A stretch of DNA of 64,000 nt from Nonomuraea sp. PA05 (GCF_008086045.1 NZ_VSEY01000029.1:106882-170881); one strand, 5' to 3'; shown: positions 34,341 through 42,955, numbered from the stretch's first letter. Program-made: numbers and translations. Notes: generated from the letters alone by a model not told the origin.

Positions 34341-34907
34341 TCAGGCCTCGTCCTTCTTCGCCTCAGGAGCCTCAGCGGGAGCCTCATCGGCGGCGGCCTC
34401 AGGGGCCTCAGCCTTCGTCTCCTCGTCGGCGGAAGCCTCGGCGGGAGCCTCAGCGGGGGTCTCAGCCTCGGTCTCCTCCTCGGCCGGAGCGGCCGGGGCG
34501 GTCGAAGCGGCGGCCGGGGCCTCGGTGCGGCGGGTGGTGACACCGTTCAGCGGCTCCGTCACCAGCTCGATGACCGCCATCGGGGCGTTGTCGCCCTTAC
34601 GCGGACCGATCTTGGTGATCCGGGTGTAGCCACCGGGACGCTCGGCGAAGGTCACCGCGAGCTCGGTGAACAGGTGGTGCACGACGCCCTTGTCCCGAAC
34701 GACGGTCAGAACCTGACGCCGGTTGTGGATGTCGCCCTTCTTCGCCTTGGTGATCAGGCGCTCCGCCAGCGGGCGCAGGCGCTTGGCCTTGGCGACCGTG
34801 GTGCGGATCTTGCCGTGGCGGAACAGGTCCGTGGCCAGGTTGGCCAGGATCAGCCGCTCGTGCGCCGGGCTGCCGCCAAGACGTGCACCCTTGGTGGGCT
34901 TGGGCAT
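34341..34907 (-). CDS. rplQ: 50S ribosomal protein L17 with acidic Ala/Glu tail
   Basis: 188 residues. The first 125 are standard L17 (MPKPTKGARLGGSPAHERLI, KIRTTVAKAKRLRPLAERLI, GGYTRITKIGPRKGDNAPMA). The remaining 60 are a low-complexity extension of Ala, Glu, Pro and Asp, ending KKDEA. Such tails occur on L17 in many high-GC actinobacteria. It follows rpoA by 122 bases containing two hairpins. Confidence 0.98.
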   Translation of the reverse strand: MPKPTKGARLGGSPAHERLILANLATDLFRHGKIRTTVAKAKRLRPLAERLITKAKKGDIHNRRQVLTVVRDKGVVHHLFTELAVTFAERPGGYTRITKIGPRKGDNAPMAVIELVTEPLNGVTTRRTEAPAAASTAPAAPAEEETEAETPAEAPAEASADEETKAEAPEAAADEAPAEAPEAKKDEA

Positions 34908-34963
34908 GGTCTTTCTCCTCCTGGATGAACCCGCCCCGGCCGTACCAGGTACCGGAGTCGGGC

Positions 34964-35020
34964 CGGACCGCGGTCACAGCGCGGTCCGTTATTGAGCCCC
35001 CGCGATCACACGCGGGGGCT
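34964..35020 (-). terminator. Two consecutive hairpins after rpoA
   Basis: Nearest rpoA, AGCCCCCGCG (34995-35004) pairs with CGCGGGGGCT (35011-35020). Next, CGGACCGC (34964-34971) pairs with GCGGTCCG (34981-34988). They probably partly terminate transcription between rpoA and rplQ. Confidence 0.65.
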
Positions 35021-35029
35021 GACGGTGAA

Positions 35030-36046
35030 TCAGTACTGTTCGGTCTCGACGTACGCGCTGTCGTCGTCGTCGTAGCCGCCGCCGGCCACCGCGCTCGGGT
35101 CGAATCCGGGCGGGGAGTCCTTGAGCGCCAGCGACATCTCGTGCAGCTTCTGCTTGACCTCTTCGATCGACTTGGCGCCGAAGTTGCGGATGTCGAGCAG
35201 GTCCTGCTCACTGCGGGCGACGAGCTCACCCACGGTGTGGATGCCCTCGCGCTTGAGGCAGTTGTAGGAGCGGACGGTGAGGTTCAGCTCCTCGATCGGC
35301 AGCGCCAGGTCGGCGGCGAGGGCGGCGTCGGTCGGCGACGGGCCGATGTCGATGCCCTCGGCCTCGACGTTGAGCTCGCGGGCCAGGCCGAAGAGCTCGA
35401 CGAGGGTCTTACCGGCGGAGGCCACCGCGTCGCGGGGCTTCATCGCCGGCTTGGTCTCGACGTCGAGGATGAGGCGGTCGAAGTCGGTGCGCTGCTCGAC
35501 TCGGGTCGCCTCGACCTTGTAGGTGACCTTGAGCACCGGGGAGTAGATGGAGTCGATCGGGATCCGGCCGATCTCCTGACCCGGCTGCTTGTTCTGCGCG
35601 GCGGAGACGTAGCCGCGACCGCGCTCGACGGTCAGCTCCATCTCCAGCTTCGCCTTGCCGTTGAGCGTGGCGATGCGCAGCTCGGGGTTGTGCACCTCGA
35701 CACCGGCCGGAGGCGCGATGTCGGCGGCGGTGACCTCACCCGGGCCCTGCTTGCGCAGGTACATCACGACCGGCTCGTCGTGCTCGGAGGAGACGACCAG
35801 CTCCTTGAGGTTCAGGATGATGTCGGTGACGTCTTCCTTGACCCCGGGAACGGTCGAGAACTCGTGCAGCACGCCCTCGATGCGGATGCTCGTCACGGCC
35901 GCGCCCGGGATGGACGACAGCAGCGTGCGGCGCAGAGAGTTGCCGATGGTGTAGCCGAAGCCCGGCTCCAGCGGCTCGATGACGAATCGGGACCGGGTCT
36001 CGTCGATCGACTCTTCGAGAAGAGTCGGACGCTGAGCGATCAGCAT
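35030..36046 (-). CDS. rpoA: RNA polymerase alpha subunit
   Basis: 338 residues from ATG 36046 (MLIAQRPTLLEESIDETRSR); a longer frame to 36130 is not used. The N-terminal domain (about 1-230) dimerises and assembles the enzyme (EPLEPGFGYTIGNSLRRTLL). The C-terminal domain (about 250-315) binds DNA and regulators (RSYNCLKREGIHTVGELVAR, NFGAKSIEEVKQKL). An acidic tail ends the protein. Part of infA-rpmJ-rpsM-rpsK-rpsD-rpoA-rplQ. Confidence 0.99.
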   Translation of the reverse strand: MLIAQRPTLLEESIDETRSRFVIEPLEPGFGYTIGNSLRRTLLSSIPGAAVTSIRIEGVLHEFSTVPGVKEDVTDIILNLKELVVSSEHDEPVVMYLRKQGPGEVTAADIAPPAGVEVHNPELRIATLNGKAKLEMELTVERGRGYVSAAQNKQPGQEIGRIPIDSIYSPVLKVTYKVEATRVEQRTDFDRLILDVETKPAMKPRDAVASAGKTLVELFGLARELNVEAEGIDIGPSPTDAALAADLALPIEELNLTVRSYNCLKREGIHTVGELVARSEQDLLDIRNFGAKSIEEVKQKLHEMSLALKDSPPGFDPSAVAGGGYDDDDSAYVETEQY

Positions 36047-36151
36047 GTGCGGGTCTCCCCTTGTTCGTGTGGCGACCGCTATATGACGCCACTCCGATAA
36101 ACAGCCTAGTCGGGGCACGGCATGCCGCACCCCGACCGGACGAGTTACTAC

Positions 36152-36778
36152 TTACTTCGAGTAGTACTCGACGATGAGCTGCTCCTGGACCTGGGTGTCG
36201 ATCTGCTGGCGAACCGGCAGCTGGTGAACCAGGACGCGGAGCTTCTCGGGCACGACGCCGAGCCACGCGGGAACCGTGCGCTCGCCGGCGGTGGCGCGGG
36301 CCACCTCGTACGGCATCAGGTTGCGCTTGGTCTCGCGGACCTCGATGATGTCGTGCTCGCGAACGCGGTACGACGGGATGTCGACCTTCTTGCCGTTCAC
36401 CAGGAAGTGCCCGTGACGGACCTGCTGGCGGGCGGCGTCACGCGACTGCGCGAAACCGGCGCGGTAGACGACGTTGTCGAGACGGCTCTCCAGGATCTGG
36501 AGCAGCACCTCACCCGACTTGCCGGTCTTGCCCGCGGCCTCCTCGTAGTAGTTGTGGAACTGCTTCTCGAGGACGCCGTAGATGCGGCGGGTCTTCTGCT
36601 TCTCGCGAAGCTGAAGCTGGTACTCGGACTCCTTGGGGCGTCCGCGGCCGTGCTCACCCGGGGGGTAAGGACGGATCTCGATGGGGCACTTGGCGGACTC
36701 GCACTTGCTGCCCTTGAGGAAGAGCTTGGTCTTCTCGCGACGGCAGAGCTTGCAGTCCGCGCCCGTGTAACGAGCCAT
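36152..36778 (-). CDS. rpsD: 30S ribosomal protein S4
   Basis: 208 residues. MARYTGADCKLCRREKTKLF has a CxxC, with a third Cys in KCESAKCPI, so this is the zinc-binding form of S4. The S4 RNA-binding domain is SRLDNVVYRAGFAQSRDAAR. S4 nucleates 30S assembly and in E. coli represses the alpha operon. It lies 105 bases before rpoA. Confidence 0.99.
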   Translation of the reverse strand: MARYTGADCKLCRREKTKLFLKGSKCESAKCPIEIRPYPPGEHGRGRPKESEYQLQLREKQKTRRIYGVLEKQFHNYYEEAAGKTGKSGEVLLQILESRLDNVVYRAGFAQSRDAARQQVRHGHFLVNGKKVDIPSYRVREHDIIEVRETKRNLMPYEVARATAGERTVPAWLGVVPEKLRVLVHQLPVRQQIDTQVQEQLIVEYYSK

Positions 36779-36801
36779 TTCTTCGTATCTCCTGGGCTAA
36801 T

Positions 36802-37206
36802 TCAGACGCGGCGGCGCTTCGGCGGCCGGCAACCGTTGTGCGGAACCGGGGTGACGTCCTGGATCGAACCCACCTCCAGGCCGGTGGCCTGCAGCGAGCG
36901 GATCGCGGTCTCACGGCCGGAGCCGGGACCCTTGACGAAGACGTCGACCTTGCGCATGCCGTGCTCCATGGCGCGGCGAGCGGCGTTCTCGGCGGCCATC
37001 TGGGCGGCGAACGGGGTGGACTTGCGGGAGCCCTTGAAACCCACGTGGCCGGCGCTGGCCCAGGAGATCACGTTCCCGTTCGGGTCGGTGATCGAGACGA
37101 TCGTGTTGTTGAACGTGCTCTTGATGTGGGCGTGCCCGTGAGCGACGTTCTTCTTCTCCTTGCGGCGCACCTTCTTCGGCGCACCCTGGCGGCTCTTAGG
37201 AGGCAT
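36802..37206 (-). CDS. rpsK: 30S ribosomal protein S11
   Basis: 134 residues. A basic start (MPPKSRQGAPKKVRRKEKKN) is followed by AHGHAHIKSTFNNTIVSITD and GFKGSRKSTPFAAQMAAENA, and the conserved end DVTPVPHNGCRPPKRRRV. It forms the platform of the 30S subunit with S6 and S18. It lies 43 bases after rpsM and 23 before rpsD. Confidence 0.99.
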   Translation of the reverse strand: MPPKSRQGAPKKVRRKEKKNVAHGHAHIKSTFNNTIVSITDPNGNVISWASAGHVGFKGSRKSTPFAAQMAAENAARRAMEHGMRKVDVFVKGPGSGRETAIRSLQATGLEVGSIQDVTPVPHNGCRPPKRRRV

Positions 37207-37249
37207 TCTTTGCCTTCACTCCTGAGGTCTTCGGTCCGCGGCTGCGGGA

Positions 37250-37630
37250 CTACTTCTTACCGGGCTTCTTCTTGCCGGCGACGGTCTTCTTCTTGCCCTT
37301 GCGGGTGCGCGCGTTGGTCTGCGTGCGCTGACCGTGCACGGGCAGGCCCTTGCGGTGCCGAATGCCCTGGTAGCAACCGATCTCGATCTTGCGGCGGATG
37401 TCGGCCTGGACCTCGCGGCGCAGGTCACCCTCGATCTTGTAGTTCGCCTCGATGTAGTCACGCATCGGGACGAGCTCAGTGTCGGAGAGCTGGTGCACGC
37501 GCAGGTCGCCGCTCACGCCGGTGGCCTGGAGGATCTCCTGGGCGCGGGTGCGGCCGATTCCGTAGATGTAGGTGAGAGCGATCTCCAGCCGCTTGTCGCG
37601 GGGGAGGTCGACGCCAACCAGGCGAGCCAT
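37250..37630 (-). CDS. rpsM: 30S ribosomal protein S13
   Basis: 126 residues from ATG 37630 (MARLVGVDLPRDKRLEIALT). The helix-two-turn-helix (YIYGIGRTRAQEILQATGV) and RGIRHRKGLPVHGQRTQTNA are conserved: here GIRHRKGLPVHGQRTQTNAR. The basic tail reaches the tRNA sites. It is 213 bases downstream of rpmJ, a long gap that contains a structured element. Confidence 0.99.
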   Translation of the reverse strand: MARLVGVDLPRDKRLEIALTYIYGIGRTRAQEILQATGVSGDLRVHQLSDTELVPMRDYIEANYKIEGDLRREVQADIRRKIEIGCYQGIRHRKGLPVHGQRTQTNARTRKGKKKTVAGKKKPGKK

Positions 37631-37843
37631 GGTCGGGCATTCTCCTTCTTTGTGGCGGAGGTCTTGCGCCGCACTACCCCTCCCCAATGCCCGGGGTGAG
37701 GGCCCCGGCCTCCGACCGGGGGTCGCCTGAGCGGTTCAGTGGAACACTGCCTGCTCAGGTGTGTGACGCGACTACTTGTTGCGGGCTCCTCATACGTCGA
37801 GCCCGCACCCTGACGGGGCGGACTCGGAGAAGCCTCGCGGCGA
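37631..37843 (-). promoter_or_regulatory. Structured rpmJ-rpsM leader with compound hairpin
   Basis: At 37726-37759, CCTGAGC pairs with GCTCAGG and encloses a second stem, CAGTG-GAA-CACTG (37737-37749). Further G/C palindromes lie at 37690-37725. In the leftward transcript this precedes rpsM-rpsK-rpsD-rpoA, where bacteria often place ribosomal-protein autoregulation. No match to a known leader was recognised. Confidence 0.4.
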
Positions 37844-37957
37844 CTAACCCTGGCGCTGCTTGTGGCGCAGGTTGTCGCAGATCACCATGACGCGACCGTG
37901 CCGGCGGATCACCTTGCACTTGTCGCAGATCTTCTTGACGCTCGGCTTTACCTTCAT
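37844..37957 (-). CDS. rpmJ: 50S ribosomal protein L36
   Basis: 37 residues from ATG 37957. The zinc ligands are Cys11, Cys14, Cys27 and His32 (KKICDKCKV ... VICDNLRH), so this is the zinc-binding C+ form. It follows infA by 24 bases. Confidence 0.98.
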   Translation of the reverse strand: MKVKPSVKKICDKCKVIRRHGRVMVICDNLRHKQRQG

Positions 37958-37981
37958 TGTCCTTCGTGTCCTCAGACGTCT

Positions 37982-38203
37982 TTACTTGTATCGGTAGACG
38001 ATCCGCCCACGACTCAGGTCGTAGGGGCTCAGCTCAACGACAACCCGGTCGTCAGGAAGAATTCGGATGTAGTGCATCCGCATCCGTCCGCTGATGTGGG
38101 CCAGGACTTTGTGGCCGTTGTCGAGCTGCACCCGGAACATGGCGTTCGGGAGCGATTCGACCACAGTGCCCTCGATCTCGATGGCGCCGTCTTTCTTGGC
38201 CAA
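37982..38203 (-). CDS. infA: Translation initiation factor IF-1
   Basis: 73 residues from TTG 38203, the only start giving the family N-terminus (MAKKDGAIEIEGTVVESLPN in standard form). GAGGAA lies five to six bases before. The OB-fold motifs FRVQLDNGHKVLAHISGRM and DRVVVELSPYDLSRGRIVYR are intact. IF-1 blocks the A site during initiation. First gene of the alpha block; its promoter must lie in 38204-38434. Confidence 0.97.
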   Translation of the reverse strand: MAKKDGAIEIEGTVVESLPNAMFRVQLDNGHKVLAHISGRMRMHYIRILPDDRVVVELSPYDLSRGRIVYRYK

Positions 38204-38434
38204 AATTCCTCGCGTTTCACTGATCGGTCGTCTGAGGCTCCGGTTCACTACGCAGCCGCGACCTTCACGCTTCGAAGAGAGCGACGATCGGCAAGGATCG
38301 CCGACGCGTGGAAAGTCATAGTGAGCCGACTAAGGAGTGTACGACACCTGAGCCTAAAACGCGAAACGCGTGCCAGGTGTCCTGACACAACCATGAAAGA
38401 GTCTACCCCACGCCCCGGGTGCCTCACGCCAAGA

Positions 38435-38470
38435 GGAAGGGCCCGCCGGAGGTTCTCGGCGGGCCCTTCC
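38435..38470 (-). terminator. Terminator of the small secreted protein gene
   Basis: A perfect 14-bp stem (38435-38448 with 38457-38470) with an 8-base loop, 14 bases past the stop codon at 38484. It separates this gene from infA. Confidence 0.85.
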
Positions 38471-38483
38471 ACGGTCGTGCGGG

Positions 38484-38903
38484 CTATCCCCAGATGCGGT
38501 ACTGCGAGCCGCAGTACTTGTACTTGCCGCCCCAGCAGGTCCAGGTGTAGATCTTCTTGATCCCCTTGCCCGACCAGGTCGCGTCGTACGAGCCGTTCCA
38601 GTGGCGGTAGAACTTGTGCCACTTGCCGCCGGAGTAGTACTTGAACCAGACGTAGCCGTGCTTCGGCGAGTACTCCTTGCCGTACCAGTGGGTGTAGACC
38701 TTCTTGCCGGACTTGTAGGTCTTGCCGTAGGTGTAGGCCTTCTTGTTGCTGGAGTAGAACTTGCCCCAGCTGCCCAGCGAGGCGGTCGTCTCAGAGGCAG
38801 AGGCGGTCGCGGGGGCGGTGGTGGCCTGCGCGGCGGGGGCGACCGCCAGACCGGCGAACGCCATCGAGCCGGCGAGGGCGGTTGCCGCAAGGAACTTGCG
38901 CAT
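38484..38903 (-). CDS. Small secreted Tyr/Trp/Lys-rich protein
   Basis: 139 residues from ATG 38903, with GGAGGA six bases before. A Sec signal peptide (MRKFLAATALAGSMAFAGLA, cleavage near AQA-TT) is followed by a short Ala/Thr/Ser linker. The mature region of about 90 residues is packed with Tyr, Trp, Lys, Gly and His, in recurring Y-G-K and Y-x-S-G-K units (YTYGKTYKSGKKVYTHWYGK), with two Cys near the end (WTCWGG, YKYCGS). No known family recognised; an envelope, adhesion or bacteriocin-like role is possible. It is a monocistronic insertion in the ribosomal cluster. Confidence 0.85.
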   Translation of the reverse strand: MRKFLAATALAGSMAFAGLAVAPAAQATTAPATASASETTASLGSWGKFYSSNKKAYTYGKTYKSGKKVYTHWYGKEYSPKHGYVWFKYYSGGKWHKFYRHWNGSYDATWSGKGIKKIYTWTCWGGKYKYCGSQYRIWG

Positions 38904-39004
38904 GTGGTTTCCTCCGTGAGTCGTGGTCGACACAGCTCACGTTAAGCAGCCGGACATATCCGTACTGCGCATGAATCCACACAGTGCACTACTGCACAAA
39001 GTCC

Positions 39005-39436
39005 TCAGGTGGACTTCGGCTGGTTGTTCCCGAAGACCGTGCTCACCAGCAGGATGACGCCCCACGGGCCCATCACCCACAGCGGCCACGGGTAGATCAA
39101 GTCACCGGCCGTGACGCTCACGATCAACCAGATCACCCAGTTGATGCCGCTGGCCGCCGCCCAGGCGCTCCAGGCCGCCCGCAGGCCGCTGTGCATGCCC
39201 TGCTGCGCGGGCTTCTGCGCCGCGGACGCCTTGACGGGCAGGTGTCTTAAGTCCACGTCGGGCAGGTCGGCCGTCAGCTTGGCCAGCTCGCCGTAGGTCT
39301 TGCTCTTGTAGAGGTTCTCGAGCCGCTCGTTGAACTCGTCCATCGTGATGCGACCCTGCGCGGTGTGCTCGCGGAGGATGGCGGCGACCCGGTCACGGTC
39401 ACCATCGGAGGCACGCATCTCGGGGCTGTTGGCCAT
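39005..39436 (-). CDS. DUF1707 domain protein with two membrane helices
   Basis: 143 residues from ATG 39436, with GGGAG upstream. The N-terminal DUF1707 domain (MRASDGDRDRVAAILREHTA, then GRITMDEFNERLENLYKSKT) covers about 7-60. A linker and two hydrophobic segments follow (about 95-135: INWVIWLIVSVTAGDLIYPW, VMGPWGVILLVSTVF). DUF1707 proteins are common in actinobacteria; the role is unknown. It starts 15 bases after the map stop and could be co-transcribed. Confidence 0.9.
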   Translation of the reverse strand: MANSPEMRASDGDRDRVAAILREHTAQGRITMDEFNERLENLYKSKTYGELAKLTADLPDVDLRHLPVKASAAQKPAQQGMHSGLRAAWSAWAAASGINWVIWLIVSVTAGDLIYPWPLWVMGPWGVILLVSTVFGNNQPKST

Positions 39437-39451
39437 CCCACCCACTCCCGG

Positions 39452-40261
39452 CTAGGGCTGAAGTTGAGCCAGGCGCGATTCGCCCCCGTCTAGGGCGGTA
39501 AGCACCCAAGGACCATTATGTGTCACGGCAACGCTGTGTTCGAAGTGTGCGGAGTGCTTGCCGTCGATCGTCACCACGGTCCAGTCGTCGGCCAGCACGC
39601 GGGTGCGCTCCGTGCCCAGGTTGACCATGGGCTCGATCGCCAGGCACATGCCCTCCTCCAGCGCCGGGCCGCGGCCGGGCTTGCCGTGGTTGGCGATCCA
39701 CGGGTCCATGTGCATCTCGGTGCCGATGCCGTGGCCTCCGTACTCCGGAGGGATGCCGTAGCGGCCCTGAGACTTCACGTAACGCTCGACCTCGTACCCG
39801 ATGTCGGACAGGTGCCGCCCGGGCCTCAGCGCGGCTATACCGCGCCACATGGCCTCCTCCGTGACCCGCATCAGCTCGGTCAGCTTCGGGTCCACCTCGC
39901 CGATCGGGACCGTGACGGCGGAGTCGCCGTGCCAGCCCTCCAGGATCGCTCCACAGTCGATCGAGATGATGTCGCCCTCTTTTAGCTTGCGGGCGTTCGT
40001 CGGGATGCCGTGCACCACCTCGTCGTTCACCGACGCGCAGATGGTGGCGGGAAAGCCCTGGTAGCCCTTGAAGGACGGGATCGCGCCCGCGTCCCTGATC
40101 GCCTTCTCGGCGATGACGTCGAGGTCGAGCGGCGTCATGCCGGGCTCGACGGAGCGCCTCAGCAGGTCGAGCGTGCTCCCGACGACGAGGCCCGCGGCCC
40201 GCATCTTCTCGAGCTGCTCCGGCGACTTGATCTGGATGCCGTGCCTGTTGCGTTTGAACAT
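39452..40261 (-). CDS. map: Methionine aminopeptidase, type I
   Basis: 269 residues. It removes the initiator Met from nascent proteins. The two-metal site is complete: Asp in ISIDCGAIL and GWHGDSAVTV, His in YGGHGIGTEMHMDP, Glu in CLAIEPMV and FEHSVAV. The substrate His is in VNDEVVHGIPT. There is no N-terminal SH3-binding extension. The gene follows adk across a 111-base gap with a terminator-like hairpin, in the classic secY-adk-map order. Confidence 0.97.
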   Translation of the reverse strand: MFKRNRHGIQIKSPEQLEKMRAAGLVVGSTLDLLRRSVEPGMTPLDLDVIAEKAIRDAGAIPSFKGYQGFPATICASVNDEVVHGIPTNARKLKEGDIISIDCGAILEGWHGDSAVTVPIGEVDPKLTELMRVTEEAMWRGIAALRPGRHLSDIGYEVERYVKSQGRYGIPPEYGGHGIGTEMHMDPWIANHGKPGRGPALEEGMCLAIEPMVNLGTERTRVLADDWTVVTIDGKHSAHFEHSVAVTHNGPWVLTALDGGESRLAQLQP

Positions 40262-40323
40262 CTTCTGCCCCCCTGGGTCTCAACGGGCCGCAGTGGGGGC
40301 CCAATTCCCCCCACAATAGCCGC

Positions 40324-40351
40324 GAGGTGGCACGGAAACCCGTGCCACCTC
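40324..40351 (-). terminator. Hairpin between adk and map
   Basis: GAGGTGGCACGG and CCGTGCCACCTC form a perfect 12-bp stem with a 4-base loop, 22 bases past the adk stop. It is likely an attenuator or terminator of the secY-adk message. Confidence 0.8.
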
Positions 40352-40372
40352 CGCAAATCGGTCGCTACTGGG

Positions 40373-41023
40373 CTAGCCCAGGAACGGCCGGATCGCGTCC
40401 ATGGCCCGCTGAGTGACCTCCTCGACCGGGCCGGTCGCGTCAACGCCGACCAGGATGCCCTCGTCGGCGTAGTAGGAGACCAGCGGAGCCGTCTGCTCCT
40501 GGTAGACCTCCAGGCGGTGCCTGACGGTCTCCTCCTTGTCGTCGTCCCGCTGGAACAGCGCGCCCCCGCACGCGTCACACTTGTCGTCCTTCTTGTCGTC
40601 GAACTCGACGTGCCAGATGCGTCCGCACTGGCTGCAGGTCCGCCGGCCGGCGAGCCGCCTGACCACCTCGTCGTCGTCGACGACGAGCTCGAGTACGAGA
40701 TCCAGTGCCTGGCCCCAGTCCTTGAGCATGTCGCGCAGGATCTCCGCCTGCGCGACGTTCCTCGGGAAGCCGTCGAGCAGGAAACCGTCCTGCGCGTCGT
40801 CCTCGGACAGACGGTCACGGACCATGGCGATGGTGACCTCGTCGGGCACCAGATCACCACGGTCCATGTACGTCTTGGCCAGCTTGCCAAGATCCGTGCC
40901 GCCGGAGACGTTGGCACGGAAGATGTCACCTGTCGAGATTTTCGGGATGGACAGGTTCGATGCGATGTACTGGGCCTGTGTCCCCTTACCCGCTCCAGGG
41001 GGCCCAACCAGAACGAGACGCAC
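40373..41023 (-). CDS. adk: Adenylate kinase with zinc-binding LID
   Basis: 216 residues from GTG 41023, overlapping the secY stop in TAGTG. It interconverts ATP + AMP and 2 ADP. The P-loop is VGPPGAGKGTQAQ, and DGFPRNVAQAE is the conserved core. The LID has four Cys (CSQCGRIWHV ... KCDACGG), the zinc form common in Gram-positives. It is coupled to secY. Confidence 0.98.
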   Translation of the reverse strand: MRLVLVGPPGAGKGTQAQYIASNLSIPKISTGDIFRANVSGGTDLGKLAKTYMDRGDLVPDEVTIAMVRDRLSEDDAQDGFLLDGFPRNVAQAEILRDMLKDWGQALDLVLELVVDDDEVVRRLAGRRTCSQCGRIWHVEFDDKKDDKCDACGGALFQRDDDKEETVRHRLEVYQEQTAPLVSYYADEGILVGVDATGPVEEVTQRAMDAIRPFLG

Positions 41024-42327
41024 TACCGCAGGAAACCTTCGTAGTTACGCTGCTGAAGCTGGCTCTCGATCTGCTTCACCGTGTCCAGGCCGACGCCTAC
41101 CATGATCAGAATGCTCGTCCCTCCGAACGGGAAGTTCTGGCTCGCACCGGCCACCGCCAGCGCGACGATCGGGACCATGGAGATCAGACCCAGATAGAGC
41201 GCGCCAGGCGCGGTCAGACGGGTGAGCACGAAGTTCAGGTATTCAGCCGTCGGACGGCCGGGGCGGATGCCCGGAATGAATCCACCGTACTTCTTCATGT
41301 TGTCGGCGACTTCAGTGGGGTTGAAGGTAATCGACACGTAGAAGTAGGTGAAGAAGATGATCAGCAGGAAGAACGTGGCCATGTAGATCGGGGTGTCGCC
41401 CGTGGCCAGGTTCTGCGAGATCCAGGTGACCACCGCGTTGTCGCTGGTCTGGAAGAGCGACGTGATGAGCTGCGGCAGGTAGAGCAGGGACGAGGCGAAG
41501 ATGACCGGGATGATGCCGGCCTGGTTGACCTTCAGCGGGATGTAGGTGGACGTGCCGCCGTACATCCTGCGGCCCACCATGCGCTTGGCGTACTGGACCG
41601 GGATGCGCCGCTGCGCCTGCTCGACGAAGACCACCGCGGCGATCATGAAGATGCCGACCACCATGACGACGGCGAAGGTGAACTTGTTCGCCTGGAAGAT
41701 GTTGGCCAGCTCGGAGGGGAAGACCGCGACGACCTGCGTGAAGATCAGGATGGACATGCCGTTGCCGACACCGCGGTCGGTGATGAGCTCGCCCAGCCAC
41801 ATGATCACCGACGTACCGGCGGTCATGATGATGACCATCGTCACGATCATGAAGATGTTGTCGGGGTCCAGCAGGACGTCCTGCTGGCAGTTCGGGAAGA
41901 GCTGGCCGGTGCGGGCCAGCGCGATGAAGGCCGTCGACTGCAGGACCGCGAGCCCGATGGTCAGATAACGCGTATACTGCGTGATCTTCGTCTGACCGGA
42001 TTGGCCTTCCTTCTTCAGCGCTTCGAGTCGCGGAATGACCACGACGAGCAGCTGGAGAATGATGCTCGCGGTGATATAAGGCATGATGCCCAGCGCGAAC
42101 ACCGACAGCTTGAGCAGCGCACCGCCACTGAAGAGCTGGACCATCCCGTAGATGTTGCCGGTGTCGCCACTACGGGCCTGATCGAAACAGGCGGCGAGGT
42201 TCTGGACGTGGACTCCCGGGGTCGGCAGAACCGAGCCGAGACGGAAAAGCGCGATGATGCCCAGGGTGAAGAGCAACTTCTTGCGCAGGTCCGGTGTCCG
42301 GAACGCCCGGGTAAACGCGGTCAGCAC
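41023..42327 (-). CDS. secY: Protein translocase subunit SecY
   Basis: 434 residues from GTG 42327 with ten expected membrane helices. MLTAFTRAFRTPDLRKKLLF is the N-terminus; GMVQLFSGGALLKLSVFALG forms the plug region and GGFIPGIRPGRPTAEYL the cytoplasmic loop contacting SecA or the ribosome. It is the channel of the Sec translocon. The preceding 170-base gap from rplO holds a terminator and probably a separate promoter. Confidence 0.99.
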   Translation of the reverse strand: MLTAFTRAFRTPDLRKKLLFTLGIIALFRLGSVLPTPGVHVQNLAACFDQARSGDTGNIYGMVQLFSGGALLKLSVFALGIMPYITASIILQLLVVVIPRLEALKKEGQSGQTKITQYTRYLTIGLAVLQSTAFIALARTGQLFPNCQQDVLLDPDNIFMIVTMVIIMTAGTSVIMWLGELITDRGVGNGMSILIFTQVVAVFPSELANIFQANKFTFAVVMVVGIFMIAAVVFVEQAQRRIPVQYAKRMVGRRMYGGTSTYIPLKVNQAGIIPVIFASSLLYLPQLITSLFQTSDNAVVTWISQNLATGDTPIYMATFFLLIIFFTYFYVSITFNPTEVADNMKKYGGFIPGIRPGRPTAEYLNFVLTRLTAPGALYLGLISMVPIVALAVAGASQNFPFGGTSILIMVGVGLDTVKQIESQLQQRNYEGFLR

Positions 42328-42450
42328 GGTCCCTCCTGCGCGCCTTTACGGCGTTGTGAGTAAGCGATGGTGCGGGGATCTGCCATCTGAAGTCTCATGT
42401 CGAACGAGCCGGACAGAAGCCTGCCGTCTCGCGAACTCTAACGCACTACG

Positions 42451-42483
42451 GGCGTGGGGGCCCATTGTCAGAGCCCCCACGCC
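42451..42483 (-). terminator. Terminator after rplO
   Basis: A perfect 11-bp stem, GGCGTGGGGGC with GCCCCCACGCC, with an 11-base loop, 14 bases past the rplO stop. It marks the boundary between the spc ribosomal genes and secY. Confidence 0.8.
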
Positions 42484-42497
42484 TCGTCATAGCGTTA

Positions 42498-42953
42498 CTA
42501 CAGCTCGGTAACGGAACCACCGGCGGCGGCGATCTTCTCCTTCGCGGAGGACGAGAAGGCGTGAGCCGTCACGTTCACCGCGACCGAGATCTCGCCGGTG
42601 CCGAGCACCTTCACGAGCTGGTTCTTGCGAACAGCACCCTTGGCGACCAGAGTCTCGACGGTGACCTCGCCACCCTCGGGGAACAGCTCGCCGATCCTGT
42701 CGAGGTTGACGACCTGGTAGGTCGTCTTGAACAGGGCGTTGGAGAAGCCCTTGAGCTTCGGCAGACGCCTCTGCAGCGGCACCTGGCCACCCTCGAAACC
42801 GAGGGGCACAGTGGTACGGGCGTGCGAGCCCTTGGTGCCGCGACCGGCGGTCTTGCCCTTGGACGCCTCGCCGCGACCCTTACGGATCTTCGGCTTGTTG
42901 GCGCCGGGGGCCGGACGCAGGTCGTGAATCTTGAGCGGAGCCTTGTCAGTCAT
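42498..42953 (-). CDS. rplO: 50S ribosomal protein L15
   Basis: 151 residues. The basic, Gly-rich start (LRPAPGANKPKIRKGRGEAS, KTAGRGTKGSHAR) and the C-terminal KVLGTGEISVAVNVTAHAFS are diagnostic. A late assembly protein of the 50S subunit. It follows rpmD by two bases. Confidence 0.99.
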   Translation of the reverse strand: MTDKAPLKIHDLRPAPGANKPKIRKGRGEASKGKTAGRGTKGSHARTTVPLGFEGGQVPLQRRLPKLKGFSNALFKTTYQVVNLDRIGELFPEGGEVTVETLVAKGAVRKNQLVKVLGTGEISVAVNVTAHAFSSSAKEKIAAAGGSVTEL

Positions 42954-42955
42954 GA

